Source: Flagellimonas pelagia (GTDB lineage: Bacteria > Bacteroidota > Bacteroidia > Flavobacteriales > Flavobacteriaceae). Taken from it: DNA of 64,000 bases. The notes under the pieces are model-generated. The model worked only from the letters and a program-made list of their open reading frames with translations, had not been told where the DNA came from and did not search any database. This document shows, in pieces, positions 1 through 9,154 of this stretch. Within the stretch, counting starts at the first letter, position 1, and the number at the start of each line of letters is the position of its first letter. The DNA lies in contig NZ_QXFI01000033.1 in assembly GCF_003584135.1 (NCBI RefSeq), forward strand, positions 372,001-436,000, written 5' to 3'. The position numbers and the translations under genes were made by a program.

Positions 1-1190
1 GGATGGAGCGTATCGTTCGGGACCACAGAATCGCCGTCTATATGGTCACTGTTGGGGTTTTGGTCTTGAGCGTCATCGGTATTTACCAAATGAAGATTAC
101 CGGAAGCAGGATCGAAGACTTGCCGAAGAACACCCAATTTTATAAGGACATCCAATTTTTTGAGGAAGAATTCGATGGTATCATGCCCATGGAGATTGTG
201 GTGGATACCGAACGAAAAAACGGTGTGATCAAGCCTACGACCCTTAAACGGATGGACCAGTTGGGAACTGTTATTGATGAAATTCCAGAATTGTCCCGAC
301 CCATTTCCATCGTGGATTTGATAAAATATTCAAAGCAGGCCTTTTACAACGGCATCCCAAAGTATTACCAATTACCGACCAGCCAAGAAAACACCTTTAT
401 CATGGATGCGGCCAGAAAGTCATCCACCGACGGTAATCTTCTGGAGAGTTTTGTGGACAGTACGGGACAGATTGCCCGATTGACCACCTATATGCAGGAT
501 GTTCCCATCGACCGGATGGAGGAAATAGAAAAGGATGTACAGGAAGCCATCACCAAATCCTTCCCTCCTGATAGGTATAATGTATACATGACCGGAAAAG
601 CGTTACTGTTCTTGAAAGGCACCAAGTACTTGGTGAAAAATCTTGTCATGTCCCTCGCTCTGGCCATTGGCCTTATTTCGTTGTTCATGGCCTATTTGTT
701 CCGTTCGTTTAGGATGGTCATCATTTCTTTGGTCCCCAATTTATTGCCGCTTTTGATCACTGCAGGGCTCATGGGCTATTTAGGTATACCCATCAAACCT
801 TCAACCATTTTGGTTTTCAGCATTGCCTTCGGGATTTCGGTAGATGACACCATACACTTTTTGGCCAAATACCGGCAAGAACTGGCCACACACAAATGGC
901 ACATCAAAAGGTCGGTCTATGCCGCTCTACGGGAAACTGGGGTGAGCATGTTCTATACCTCCATCGTATTGTTTTTTGGTTTCTCGGTGTTCATTCTCTC
1001 CAGTTTTGGGGGAACCAAAGCGCTGGGAGGTCTGGTTTCGGCCACTTTGCTTTTTGCCATGTTGTCCAATCTGATCTTGTTGCCTTCCTTGCTCCTATCT
1101 CTGGAAAGAAGCATCGCGAACAAGGAGGTGCTCAAAAAACCACAGATCGACATCCTGCCCCAAGAAGAGGACAATCCCAAGGACAATTAG
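1..1190 (+). CDS. RND/MMPL-family exporter, C-terminal part (5' end outside window)
   Basis: This is the C-terminal half of a resistance-nodulation-division (MMPL/patched-like) inner-membrane exporter. The reading frame is open to the left edge, so the methionine at position 3 is probably internal; family members are about 750-800 residues and only 395 are visible. A periplasmic loop of roughly 190 residues is followed by a bundle of membrane helices (about residues 210-375). The helix segment FSIAFGISVDDTIHF holds the paired acidic residues that relay protons in RND pumps. The tail is polar and charged. Substrate cannot be told from sequence; Bacteroidota homologues are usually annotated as RND transporters or sterol-sensing-domain exporters. 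The next gene, asnS, starts 88 bases downstream. Confidence 0.85.
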   Translation, partial: MERIVRDHRIAVYMVTVGVLVLSVIGIYQMKITGSRIEDLPKNTQFYKDIQFFEEEFDGIMPMEIVVDTERKNGVIKPTTLKRMDQLGTVIDEIPELSRPISIVDLIKYSKQAFYNGIPKYYQLPTSQENTFIMDAARKSSTDGNLLESFVDSTGQIARLTTYMQDVPIDRMEEIEKDVQEAITKSFPPDRYNVYMTGKALLFLKGTKYLVKNLVMSLALAIGLISLFMAYLFRSFRMVIISLVPNLLPLLITAGLMGYLGIPIKPSTILVFSIAFGISVDDTIHFLAKYRQELATHKWHIKRSVYAALRETGVSMFYTSIVLFFGFSVFILSSFGGTKALGGLVSATLLFAMLSNLILLPSLLLSLERSIANKEVLKKPQIDILPQEEDNPKDN

Positions 1191-1278
1191 TGCGAAAGGG
1201 CCATAAATTACGCCCTTGCATTGCCATCGTTTTTGACCAAAAACCTATCTTTACCGACTAAATTACGATAGCCTTACA

Positions 1279-2712
1279 ATGAAGTCTTATTCCATAAAAG
1301 AATTGCTAGAAAAGCAGCCCGTAGGAGATTCCGTAGAAGTAAATGGATGGGTAAAAACATTTAGGAGCAACCGATTTATAGCCTTGAACGACGGTTCAAC
1401 CATACATAATTTGCAATGTGTCGTGGATTTTGAAAATCTGGATGAAACAGTGCTCAAACAGATTACTACAGGCTCTGCCCTAAAAATTTCCGGAACCTTG
1501 GTGGAAAGCCAGGGAAAGGGACAGACCGTGGAGATCCAAACCGAGGATGTTTTTGTTCACGGTAGTGCAGACCCGGAAACCTACCCTATCCAACCCAAAA
1601 AACACTCTTTGGAGTTCTTGAGGGAAAAGGCACATTTAAGGGTGAGGACCAACACTTTTGCCGCGGTGATGCGGGTGCGTTCGGCTTTGGCCTTCGCCAT
1701 CCACAGTTATTTTCAGCAAAATGGGTTTTACTACATGCACGCACCGATCATTACCGGCTCCGATGCCGAAGGTGCAGGCGAAATGTTCCGGGTGACAAGC
1801 TTGGATGCCAAAAACCCGCCTTTGGACGAGAGTGGCAACGTGGATTATTCCGAGGACTTTTTCGGAAAAGAGACCAACCTCACCGTATCAGGGCAATTGG
1901 AAGCCGAGACCTATGCCATGGGATTGGGCAAAGTGTATACCTTCGGACCCACGTTTAGGGCTGAAAACTCAAACACCTCCCGCCACTTGGCAGAATTTTG
2001 GATGATCGAGCCCGAAGTAGCTTTCAACGATTTGGATGCCAATATGGATTTGGCCGAGGATTTCATCAAGTCCATCATTCAATATGTTTTGGATCATTGT
2101 AAGGACGACCTGGAGTTTTTGGAAAGCCGTTTGTTGGAGGAGGAAAAATCCAAGCCACAAACCGAGCGTTCCGAAATGACCTTGTTGGAAAAACTCAAAT
2201 TTGTGGTCGAAAACAACTTTAAACGGGTTTCCTATACCGAGGCGATCGACATCTTGAGGAACAGCAAACCCAACAAGAAGAAAAAATTCCAATACTCTAT
2301 TGATGAATGGGGTGCCGACCTACAAAGTGAACATGAACGCTTTTTAGTAGAAAAACACTTTAAATGCCCCGTGATTCTTTTTGATTACCCCGCCAAGATC
2401 AAGGCCTTCTACATGCGATTGAACGAGGACGGCAAAACCGTTCGTGCCATGGATGTACTTTTTCCCGGCATTGGCGAAATTGTGGGGGGATCGCAACGTG
2501 AGGAGCGTTTGGAGGTACTGCAACAAAAAATCAAGGACCTTGGCATTGACGATAAAGAACTTTGGTGGTACCTGGACCTACGCAGATTTGGCACGGCCGT
2601 ACACAGTGGATTTGGACTCGGTTTTGAACGCATGGTACAGTTTGCCACGGGAATGGGCAACATCAGGGACGTGATCCCTTACCCCAGGACCCCACAGAAT
2701 GCTGAGTTTTAA
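1279..2712 (+). CDS. asnS: Asparaginyl-tRNA synthetase
   Basis: Class II aminoacyl-tRNA synthetase charging tRNA-Asn in the cytoplasm. The 477-residue length is normal. An N-terminal OB-fold anticodon-binding domain (about residues 15-105, with VEVNGWVKTFRSNR) is followed by the class II catalytic core. Motif 2 is visible as TFGPTFRAENSNTSRHLAEF and motif 3 as GFGLGFERMVQF near the C-terminus. The HLAEFWMIEPE stretch fits AsnRS rather than AspRS. The ATG is preceded by an AT-rich leader and a possible -7 element TATCTTTA about 25 bases upstream. It is followed by rpoN with a 46-base gap, a gene order seen in many Flavobacteriia. Confidence 0.97.
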   Translation: MKSYSIKELLEKQPVGDSVEVNGWVKTFRSNRFIALNDGSTIHNLQCVVDFENLDETVLKQITTGSALKISGTLVESQGKGQTVEIQTEDVFVHGSADPETYPIQPKKHSLEFLREKAHLRVRTNTFAAVMRVRSALAFAIHSYFQQNGFYYMHAPIITGSDAEGAGEMFRVTSLDAKNPPLDESGNVDYSEDFFGKETNLTVSGQLEAETYAMGLGKVYTFGPTFRAENSNTSRHLAEFWMIEPEVAFNDLDANMDLAEDFIKSIIQYVLDHCKDDLEFLESRLLEEEKSKPQTERSEMTLLEKLKFVVENNFKRVSYTEAIDILRNSKPNKKKKFQYSIDEWGADLQSEHERFLVEKHFKCPVILFDYPAKIKAFYMRLNEDGKTVRAMDVLFPGIGEIVGGSQREERLEVLQQKIKDLGIDDKELWWYLDLRRFGTAVHSGFGLGFERMVQFATGMGNIRDVIPYPRTPQNAEF

Positions 2713-2758
2713 ATTGAATTTATAACTTTATAGCAAGGAAGATTTCAATACCATCCTT

Positions 2759-4216
2759 ATGCTGAAACAACATCTACAGTTTAAGCTTTCCCAGAAACTG
2801 TCTCCACAGCAGATTCAGCTCATGAAGCTCATTCAATTGCCCACACAGGCCTTTGAACAGCGCTTAAAGCAAGAGTTGGAAGAGAATCCTGCGCTTGAAA
2901 GTGGAAAGGCGGAGAGTGAGACCGTGGATGATGTTTATGATGATACTTACGACGATTCGGGGGACAATGAGACCATTGAGGCGGAGGACATCAACATTGA
3001 TGACTATCTGAGCGATGACGAAATCCCTGATTACCGTACACAAGCCAACAACTATAGCTCGGACGATGAGGAAAAAAGCATTCCTTATGCGGCCGGGATT
3101 TCCTTCAACCAGCATTTGATCAACCAGCTCAATACGTTTTATCTGGATGACGAGGAATGGGCCATTGCTGAATTTTTGGTAGGAAGTGTGGATGAAAGCG
3201 GGTATATCAGAAGACCTATTTCCGACATCATGGATGACCTTGCCTTTACCCAAAACATCTACGTGGATGAAAGCAAGATCGAATCCGTGCTCAAAATTGT
3301 ACAGGAACTGGATCCACCAGGTGTGGGAGCACGTTCGTTGGATGAATGCCTTATCATCCAACTAAAAAGAAAAGAACGAAAGCCCTCTGTAGAACTGGCC
3401 ATAAACATCTTGGAAAAATCCTTTGAGCAGTTCACCAAAAAGCATTACGACAAGCTTATCCAAAAGCACCATGTGACCGAGGAGGAACTCAAGGATGCCA
3501 TATCAGAAATTGAAAGGCTGAACCCAAAACCGGGAGGTTCCTATTCCGGAGGGACTAGGATGATCGAGCATATCGTTCCGGATTTTTCCATCAGGATTGT
3601 GGACGGAGAACTGGAACTCTCCTTAAATGGCAGGAACGCCCCGGAACTTCACGTTTCCAGGGAATACAGCAACATGTTGGAAGGGTACAAGAATTCCAAG
3701 GAAAAATCCAAGTCTCAGAAAGATACGGTATTGTTCATCAAACAGAAATTGGACGCAGCCAAATGGTTCATAGATGCCATCAGACAACGACAACAAACGC
3801 TGTACATTACTATGAAGACCATTATGGACTATCAGGAGGAATATTTTCTGACCGGGGATGAGCGCAAACTGCGGCCTATGATCCTGAAGGACATTGCGGA
3901 CAAAATCGATATGGATGTATCCACGGTTTCCAGGGTAGCCAACAGCAAATATGTGGATACCCCTTACGGCACCAAATTGATCAAGGACTTTTTCTCGGAG
4001 GCCATGAAAAATGAACAGGGGGAAGATGTTTCCACCAAGGAGATCAAAAAGATATTGGAGACCGTTATTGGCGATGAGCAGAAGAAAAAACCATTAACGG
4101 ACGATAAATTGGCAAAAATACTAAAGGAAAGAGGCTATCCCATTGCAAGGCGTACCGTTGCCAAATATAGAGAACAGCTGGGCATTCCCGTGGCCAGGCT
4201 AAGAAAGCAGATCTGA
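2759..4216 (+). CDS. rpoN: RNA polymerase sigma-54 factor
   Basis: Sigma factor for enhancer-dependent promoters. The 485 residues show the sigma-54 order. An N-terminal glutamine-rich activator-interacting region (LSPQQIQLMKLIQLPT, about residues 15-30) is followed by a very acidic linker (about residues 50-110, many D and E). The core-binding domain comes next, and the C-terminal DNA-binding domain ends in the RpoN box (ARRTVAKYRE, about residue 465). The acidic region II is long but typical of Bacteroidota. The stop codon shares its last base with the start of the following membrane-protein gene (TGATG), so the two are translationally coupled. No sigma-54 activator (AAA+ domain) lies in this window. 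Confidence 0.97.
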   Translation: MLKQHLQFKLSQKLSPQQIQLMKLIQLPTQAFEQRLKQELEENPALESGKAESETVDDVYDDTYDDSGDNETIEAEDINIDDYLSDDEIPDYRTQANNYSSDDEEKSIPYAAGISFNQHLINQLNTFYLDDEEWAIAEFLVGSVDESGYIRRPISDIMDDLAFTQNIYVDESKIESVLKIVQELDPPGVGARSLDECLIIQLKRKERKPSVELAINILEKSFEQFTKKHYDKLIQKHHVTEEELKDAISEIERLNPKPGGSYSGGTRMIEHIVPDFSIRIVDGELELSLNGRNAPELHVSREYSNMLEGYKNSKEKSKSQKDTVLFIKQKLDAAKWFIDAIRQRQQTLYITMKTIMDYQEEYFLTGDERKLRPMILKDIADKIDMDVSTVSRVANSKYVDTPYGTKLIKDFFSEAMKNEQGEDVSTKEIKKILETVIGDEQKKKPLTDDKLAKILKERGYPIARRTVAKYREQLGIPVARLRKQI

Positions 4217-4818
4217 TGCGCCATGTCTTCAATATCATCTCGTATCTCTTCCATCCCCTTTTTATCCCCATTGGAGGCACCGTACTTTATTTTGTAATGG
4301 CCCCTTACAGTTCGTTGGAAATGGAGAGCGGGAACATTCTTCCCATATTCATTTTAACGGTCATCATTCCGATTATCTTTTTCTTGATTTTAAAGAATCT
4401 GGGGGTCATCAGTTCCATTTTTTTACCCACGCTCCATGAACGCAAATACCCGCTGTATATCAGCTGTATCATTTTTTTGATGATCTTATATAAGGTTATA
4501 CCGAATAACTACGTAAACGAGCTCTTTTACTTCTTTACCGGTCTATTGACCGCTACCGGAGCATGCCTTATTCTCCTATTCTTCAAGTTCAAGACAAGCA
4601 TGCACCTTTTGGGCATGGGAAGCATCTTAACCTTCATGATTGCGTTGAGCATTCATTTTGAGAAGAACATCACCCTTGCCATAAGTTTGTTTACCTTGTT
4701 CACGGGGTTGGTGGCCACATCCAGACTTTATCTGAAGGTCCACAACAAAAATGAGCTTTTAATAGGGTTTTTGATGGGATGCTGTTCTCAGTTGATCATC
4801 CTTAAATATTGGCTATAG
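4216..4818 (+). CDS. Conserved integral membrane protein downstream of rpoN
   Basis: A 200-residue hydrophobic protein with about six predicted membrane helices. I recognise it only as a Bacteroidota protein that travels with rpoN. The layout recalls the membrane part of PAP2-like proteins, but I do not see the phosphatase triad (KxxxxxxRP, PSGH, SRxxxxxHxxxD), so no enzyme activity is proposed. Its ATG overlaps the rpoN stop by one base (TGATG). Its TAG stop abuts the stop codon of the convergent outer-membrane protein gene, so the two genes overlap tail to tail by six bases. Confidence 0.75.
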   Translation: MRHVFNIISYLFHPLFIPIGGTVLYFVMAPYSSLEMESGNILPIFILTVIIPIIFFLILKNLGVISSIFLPTLHERKYPLYISCIIFLMILYKVIPNNYVNELFYFFTGLLTATGACLILLFFKFKTSMHLLGMGSILTFMIALSIHFEKNITLAISLFTLFTGLVATSRLYLKVHNKNELLIGFLMGCCSQLIILKYWL

Positions 4819-5514
4819 GATATAGAAGATGACCCCTATCCGTAGGGCCCTAATGTCAATGGATTCTCCAGTATCTAGAGCCGTACCATCTTTTAGTAGT
4901 GGATTAAGGGCATAATAGACATGAATGTTCCATGTATTGTACCCGAAATTCACCATGAGCCCGTATTGAAGTTTTTCAATGTCATCATTGGCGAATCCGG
5001 TAGTTCCTTCATCGGTCACTACCCGTGACCTTCCTGAAAAAACATATCCCAATTTGGCACCGGCATAAATGCGCCAAAACTTGTACTCTTCGGTCGTTGA
5101 TGTCCTCCATCTGAGCTCAAAGGGAAACTCCACCGCATGGGTTTCCAATTTACTACGTTTAAAATCTGAGGTATTCATTACCTCATAGAGGAAAGTGTTG
5201 GCATTTTGGGATACGACCATATTTGAGTAATAGGAATTGACCGCATACCCAACTCCAAGTCCTACGCCAAAATTCCTCCGCTGGTTTAAGGGGATATCCT
5301 TGATAATGCCAAACTGGAGATTATAGGAAAGGTTCCGCTGTACCACTCCCTCCGGTTTCCCCAAGAGTACATTATATCCAAATCCAGCATAAAACTGATC
5401 TTCCAGATATCTTGAAAAATCTTCTTGATCGGATGTTTCGTTTGTTTGGGAATATACACAGCATGTGAGCAGCCCCACAATCAATACCAAAAAATGCCTT
5501 ATGACCTTCTCCAT
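4813..5514 (-). CDS. PorT-like outer-membrane beta-barrel protein
   Basis: A 233-residue secreted protein with an N-terminal signal peptide (start MEKVIRHFLVLIVGLLTCC, cleavage probably after VYSQ). It continues into alternating aromatic/polar strands typical of small outer-membrane beta-barrels of the PorT/OmpW type. It ends on a hydrophobic residue pair (YIL), as many barrels do. The frame stays open 30 bases further upstream, but that part contains a perfect transcription terminator (5531-5564). The internal methionine at 5514 is therefore the better start. It lies just downstream of the exbBD-type operon on the same strand, but the terminator separates them. Function beyond an outer-membrane role is unknown. 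Confidence 0.75.
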   Translation of the reverse strand: MEKVIRHFLVLIVGLLTCCVYSQTNETSDQEDFSRYLEDQFYAGFGYNVLLGKPEGVVQRNLSYNLQFGIIKDIPLNQRRNFGVGLGVGYAVNSYYSNMVVSQNANTFLYEVMNTSDFKRSKLETHAVEFPFELRWRTSTTEEYKFWRIYAGAKLGYVFSGRSRVVTDEGTTGFANDDIEKLQYGLMVNFGYNTWNIHVYYALNPLLKDGTALDTGESIDIRALRIGVIFYIL

Positions 5515-5530
5515 TGTATTCTTTATAAAC

Positions 5531-5564
5531 AAAAAACGCTCCAAATTAAGAATCTGGAGCGTTT
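5531..5564 (-). terminator. Rho-independent terminator of the exbB-exbD operon
   Basis: Perfect 10-bp inverted repeat (AAACGCTCCA at 5534-5543 and TGGAGCGTTT at 5555-5564) with an 11-base loop. Read on the minus strand it is followed by a run of six T. It lies 23 bases from the inner exbD stop codon and upstream of the PorT-like gene. Confidence 0.85.
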
Positions 5565-5586
5565 CCCACTAAATCTAAGCTATTGC

Positions 5587-6069
5587 CTACTGTAGATTGT
5601 TAAAAGCATCTCCCTCATAAGTAGTATAATTCACTTTTAGGGCATTCACTTTCCTCAATTCTTGTTTTATATCGGTAATAAGACCCATGTTGGCATTCTT
5701 ATCGACCTTTAATGCAGTAGTCAATACGTTTTGAAGTTCTTGAGGCTTTTTTGCACGCTCTGCCAAAATAAAGGACCCAACTTCGTCCACATTGGCAAAT
5801 TTATCATTCAACTGGATTTTTGGTTCAGAACCAAAAACCTTTTGATATTCTTGGGTAGGTTTTCCCACGTAGATATAGATTACGCGGTCCTTCTTTTCCA
5901 ATTTCTTTACCTCCGTTGCATTGGGAAGCGTGTTTTCAACCATTAACGAACTGTCTTTCATCGTGGTCACGGTCATAAAAAAGAACAGCAACATGAACAC
6001 GATATCCGGCAAAGATGCTGTAGATACCGCTGGCAAATCCCCGTCCTTCTTTTTTGTAAACTTAGCCAT
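5587..6069 (-). CDS. exbD: ExbD/TolR-family biopolymer transport protein (second copy)
   Basis: A 160-residue ExbD/TolR protein. It has a short cytoplasmic N-terminus, one membrane helix (about residues 20-42) carrying the conserved aspartate in SLPDIVFMLLFFF, and a periplasmic domain. ExbD works with the ExbB channel to turn proton motive force into movement of TonB-type energisers in the inner membrane. It is the last gene of a four-gene operon and lies 14 bases after the other exbD, followed by a strong terminator. Bacteroidota commonly carry two dissimilar ExbD subunits in this order. The partner TonB is not in the operon; a tonB gene sits at 27708. Confidence 0.92.
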   Translation of the reverse strand: MAKFTKKKDGDLPAVSTASLPDIVFMLLFFFMTVTTMKDSSLMVENTLPNATEVKKLEKKDRVIYIYVGKPTQEYQKVFGSEPKIQLNDKFANVDEVGSFILAERAKKPQELQNVLTTALKVDKNANMGLITDIKQELRKVNALKVNYTTYEGDAFNNLQ

Positions 6070-6083
6070 ACTAAATTCTAGTT

Positions 6084-6689
6084 TTAATTGGTTGATGTTT
6101 CTGCTTCCGAAAGCTTCTGTGGGAACATATCTTGGATACGCTTCACTTTGTCTTTCAACTCATCTCTAATGGCAGAAGGTGTTTCAGGGTTGAGATACTC
6201 GGCTTCCATTTTGGTGAAGTCGCGATTATATAGCCTTTGGGCCTCGCGGTTCCTCAAATCATTATAGGCACCTACCAATTCGTTCTGAACGGTGATATAA
6301 GTACTGTACTTGGTTTCCCTGTCATTCTTCAAAGAGATGATCGCTTTTGTTGGATTATCCGATGAAGATTGATCCTTCTTCCCTTTACAGAAAGTACAGG
6401 AACCATCTGCGTTGTTTTCAAGAAATGCAATAGCAGCCTTTCTCAAATCCTTCAATTCCATCAAATTATCCTCTACCAGCAATTGACCATTTTTATTGAT
6501 GTTAACCGTAAAAATGTTCTTTTGCTTAATCACTACATCTGTATCTGGCGGTTCGATCGGCGGCAACATACGATCCAGACCTGCATCCGTTTCAATGGTG
6601 GTGGTCACCAAGAAAAAGATAAGCAAGAGGAAAGCGATGTCCGCCATGGAACCGGCATTGACTTCCGGCGCTGCTTTTCTTCTAGGCAT
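6084..6689 (-). CDS. exbD: ExbD/TolR-family biopolymer transport protein (first copy)
   Basis: A 201-residue ExbD-like protein. The motif NAGSMADIAFLLLIFFLV (about residues 11-28) contains the proton-accepting aspartate at the start of the single membrane helix. It is longer than the neighbouring ExbD because of an insertion around residues 95-115 holding a CTFC pair and a charged linker. It also has a charged C-terminal extension. A CxxC in a periplasmic loop could form a disulphide; that is inference. It is third in the operon, eleven bases behind the small membrane protein. Confidence 0.92.
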   Translation of the reverse strand: MPRRKAAPEVNAGSMADIAFLLLIFFLVTTTIETDAGLDRMLPPIEPPDTDVVIKQKNIFTVNINKNGQLLVEDNLMELKDLRKAAIAFLENNADGSCTFCKGKKDQSSSDNPTKAIISLKNDRETKYSTYITVQNELVGAYNDLRNREAQRLYNRDFTKMEAEYLNPETPSAIRDELKDKVKRIQDMFPQKLSEAETSTN

Positions 6690-6699
6690 AATTCAACTT

Positions 6700-7137
6700 T
6701 TACTTTACAAACATTTTCTTCAATCCTGGGAAAACCATTAGGACCACCGCTACTACGGTCAGGATGAAGAATACGTTCAATCCCATTCCAATGTTTTTCA
6801 CAGTTCCTTCCGTGGTCGTGATACCTCTTCTTGCCATTTCCTCAACAACGGGTGCGTTGTTGGAAGAAAGTCCGTAGGAAACGGCCACAACAATGGCCAA
6901 TCCACCAAGGGCGAACAAGGTTTTCTTAAGACTTCCCGGAGTGGAAAGTAGTTTTGTCAATCCAAAGAACAGTGCTGCCACAACGGCAATGGCCAATAAC
7001 AAGTACATGATAATGAACATGAAGTTCATTGACCCACTGCTGATTGCATCCGGATCTTCTTGTGATGGCAATGAGAACCACAGTACAGCAGAAATCAATC
7101 CGATTGCAATGAGTGCTATTTTAACTATTTTATTCAT
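6700..7137 (-). CDS. Small membrane protein of the exbB operon
   Basis: A 145-residue protein with four predicted membrane helices (about residues 5-22, 38-60, 72-92 and 118-140). I know it only as a gene that sits between exbB and the exbD pair in Flavobacteriia. It has no catalytic motif. Position 27 bases behind exbB and 10 before exbD suggests a subunit or assembly factor of the ExbB-ExbD motor; this is inference from conserved order. Confidence 0.7.
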   Translation of the reverse strand: MNKIVKIALIAIGLISAVLWFSLPSQEDPDAISSGSMNFMFIIMYLLLAIAVVAALFFGLTKLLSTPGSLKKTLFALGGLAIVVAVSYGLSSNNAPVVEEMARRGITTTEGTVKNIGMGLNVFFILTVVAVVLMVFPGLKKMFVK

Positions 7138-7164
7138 GTTTCCCGATAGTTTTTAGTTCCGTAA

Positions 7165-7887
7165 TTATTTCTTGTGTGCTGCCAACATATCAATCAAGGA
7201 TATAGAGGCATCTTCCATGTCGTTTACGATACTATCGATCTTGGCAATGATATAGTTATAGAAAATCTGAAGGATGATGGCCACGATCAAACCAAATACC
7301 GTGGTCAACAAGGCCACCTGAATATCACCAGCGATCAAAGAGGCGCTCAAGTTACCAACAGCGGCGATTTTTTGGAAGGCCTGAATCATACCGATTACCG
7401 TACCCATGAACCCAAGCATTGGGGCCACAGCGATAAACAAGGACAACCAAGATACATTTTTCTCCAATTGGCCCATTTGTACACCACCATAGGCAACAAC
7501 TGCTTTCTCAGCAGATTCCAAACCTTCGGAAGATCTGTCCAATCCTTGGTAGAAGATGGAAGCAACTGGTCCTTTTGTGTTCCTGCAAACCTCTTTGGCC
7601 GCTTCTACACCTCCAGAAGCCAAAGCATCTTCAACTTGTTGTTTCAATTTAGCCGTGTTGGTAGTTGCCAAATTCAAATAGATAATTCTTTCGATGGCTA
7701 CAGCCAATCCCAATATCAAACAAAGAAGTACAATACCCATGAAGGCAGGACCCCCTTGAATAAATTGTTCTTTCAATACCTGGGTGAAACTTGCACTTGG
7801 CTCTTCTTGCAACATTGCTGCAGATGCAGTTGAAGTTCCCATCACAAACATTCCGGCAGCAGCCAGAGTAAAGGATATTTTTTTCAT
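7165..7887 (-). CDS. exbB: MotA/TolQ/ExbB proton channel family protein
   Basis: A 240-residue inner-membrane channel subunit, the ExbB/TolQ component of the energy-transducing complex. It has a hydrophobic N-terminal segment resembling a signal sequence (about residues 1-24), then a helix near residues 48-70. The paired C-terminal helices contain VAPMLGFMGTVIGMIQAF, the family signature. The extra N-terminal hydrophobic stretch is usual in Bacteroidota ExbB. It is the first gene of the four-gene operon. The upstream region is AT-rich and contains TATCTTTA on the minus strand, a plausible -7 element. tRNA-Ser lies upstream on the same strand. Confidence 0.93.
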   Translation of the reverse strand: MKKISFTLAAAGMFVMGTSTASAAMLQEEPSASFTQVLKEQFIQGGPAFMGIVLLCLILGLAVAIERIIYLNLATTNTAKLKQQVEDALASGGVEAAKEVCRNTKGPVASIFYQGLDRSSEGLESAEKAVVAYGGVQMGQLEKNVSWLSLFIAVAPMLGFMGTVIGMIQAFQKIAAVGNLSASLIAGDIQVALLTTVFGLIVAIILQIFYNYIIAKIDSIVNDMEDASISLIDMLAAHKK

Positions 7888-7966
7888 TTTACTTAAAACT
7901 TAAATTTAGTTAGTTAATAATGTTAAAGATATAAAAATTTTACAATTGAAAAACTAAAATACCTTG

Positions 7967-8054
7967 CAGAGAGGAAGGGATTCGAACCCTCGATACACTT
8001 TTGGTGTATACACACTTTCCAGGCGTGCGCCTTCGACCACTCGGCCACCTCTCT
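7967..8054 (-). tRNA. tRNA-Ser (anticodon GGA)
   Basis: An 88-base class II tRNA read on the minus strand. The acceptor stem AGAGAGG pairs with CCTCTCT, with discriminator G at 7967. The anticodon loop is CTGGAAA (anticodon GGA, reading UCC/UCU). There is a long variable arm and a T loop TTCGAAT. The CCA end is not encoded directly (GCA follows). Confidence 0.95.
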
Positions 8055-8120
8055 ATTCCTTCATTTAGGCCGACCAATAAACAAAAAAATAATCAGTTAT
8101 AGAAATTTGAGGCGTTAATT

Positions 8121-9152
8121 TTACACCATTTCACCACGGAGCGGTGTCTCGAAAATTGTCTTGAACAATGTATCGGGAACGCCCGTCCCCAATAGGTACA
8201 TGGCCTTGGTCACAGCGGCCTCGGTTGTAATATCCTTGCCATTAACCAGTTGCATTTCCTTGAGCTTTTCGCTGGTCTCATAATGCCCCATAAAAACGCT
8301 ACCTCCAGAGCACTGGGTCACGTTAATGATGTGTAAACCTTTTTTTACTGCGGATTTCAACTCTTGCAGGAACCAACCATCCATAGGGGCATTTCCGGCA
8401 CCATAAGTTTCCAGAACGAGTGCCTTCAATTGAGGTATGTTCAACACGGCCTTTAACACTTCTCGGTTAATCCCAGGAAACAATTTGAGAATCGCCACCC
8501 GGTCATCCATTTGTTTGTGCACCAATAAGGACTTGTTCTTGGCCTGCTTTTTTAACAGATAGTTGTGGTGCACTTTTAAATGTACCCCCGATTCCACCAA
8601 AGGTGGATAGTTCAAGGAAGCAAAAGCCTCAAAATGTTCGGCGTTGATCTTGGTGGTCCGGTTGCCCCGATACAATTTATATTCAAAATAGAGTCCTACC
8701 TCCTGCACCACCGGTTTGCCGTTTTCCTGAAGCGAAGCAATTTCTATGGAAGTGATCAAATTCTCCTTGGCATCGGTCCTAAGGTCCCCAATGGGCAATT
8801 GCGATCCTGTAAAAATGACCGGTTTGTCTAGGTTTTCCAACATAAAACTCAATGCGGATGCCGAATAGCTCATCGTATCACTTCCGTGAAGCACCACAAA
8901 ACCATCATGACCCGCATAATGTTCCTCGATGATGGAAGCGATCAAGGACCAATAACTAGGGTTCATATTAGAGGAGTCGATCGGGTTTTTAAAGGACACT
9001 CCGCTTAACGTGCAATCCAATTGGTTCAGCTCCGGGATGTTTTTGATGAGCTCATCAAAATTGAAGGCTCTTAAGGCACCCGTTTCATAATCCTTGACCA
9101 TTCCTATGGTACCTCCGGTATAAACGAGCAATATGTTCGGTTTTTTTTTCAT
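8121..9152 (-). CDS. ansA: Type I (cytoplasmic) L-asparaginase
   Basis: Hydrolyses L-asparagine to aspartate and ammonia. The 343-residue protein has both threonine signatures of the family: YTGGTIGM (about residues 11-18) and HGSDTMSYSASAL (about residues 94-106). There is no signal peptide, which fits the cytoplasmic type I enzyme. The tatD-type gene lies two bases upstream on the same strand, so the pair is cotranscribed. The tRNA-Ser gene follows at 66 bases. Confidence 0.93.
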   Translation of the reverse strand: MKKKPNILLVYTGGTIGMVKDYETGALRAFNFDELIKNIPELNQLDCTLSGVSFKNPIDSSNMNPSYWSLIASIIEEHYAGHDGFVVLHGSDTMSYSASALSFMLENLDKPVIFTGSQLPIGDLRTDAKENLITSIEIASLQENGKPVVQEVGLYFEYKLYRGNRTTKINAEHFEAFASLNYPPLVESGVHLKVHHNYLLKKQAKNKSLLVHKQMDDRVAILKLFPGINREVLKAVLNIPQLKALVLETYGAGNAPMDGWFLQELKSAVKKGLHIINVTQCSGGSVFMGHYETSEKLKEMQLVNGKDITTEAAVTKAMYLLGTGVPDTLFKTIFETPLRGEMV

Positions 9153-9154
9153 GG

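Noticed and set aside
1191..1216. Hairpin AAGGGC...GCCCTT after the exporter gene
   Set aside because: Six-base stem without a T-run; too weak to call a terminator.
2864..3361. 165-codon open frame on the minus strand
   Set aside because: It lies wholly inside rpoN and is the reverse of its acidic, repetitive linker; no family features.
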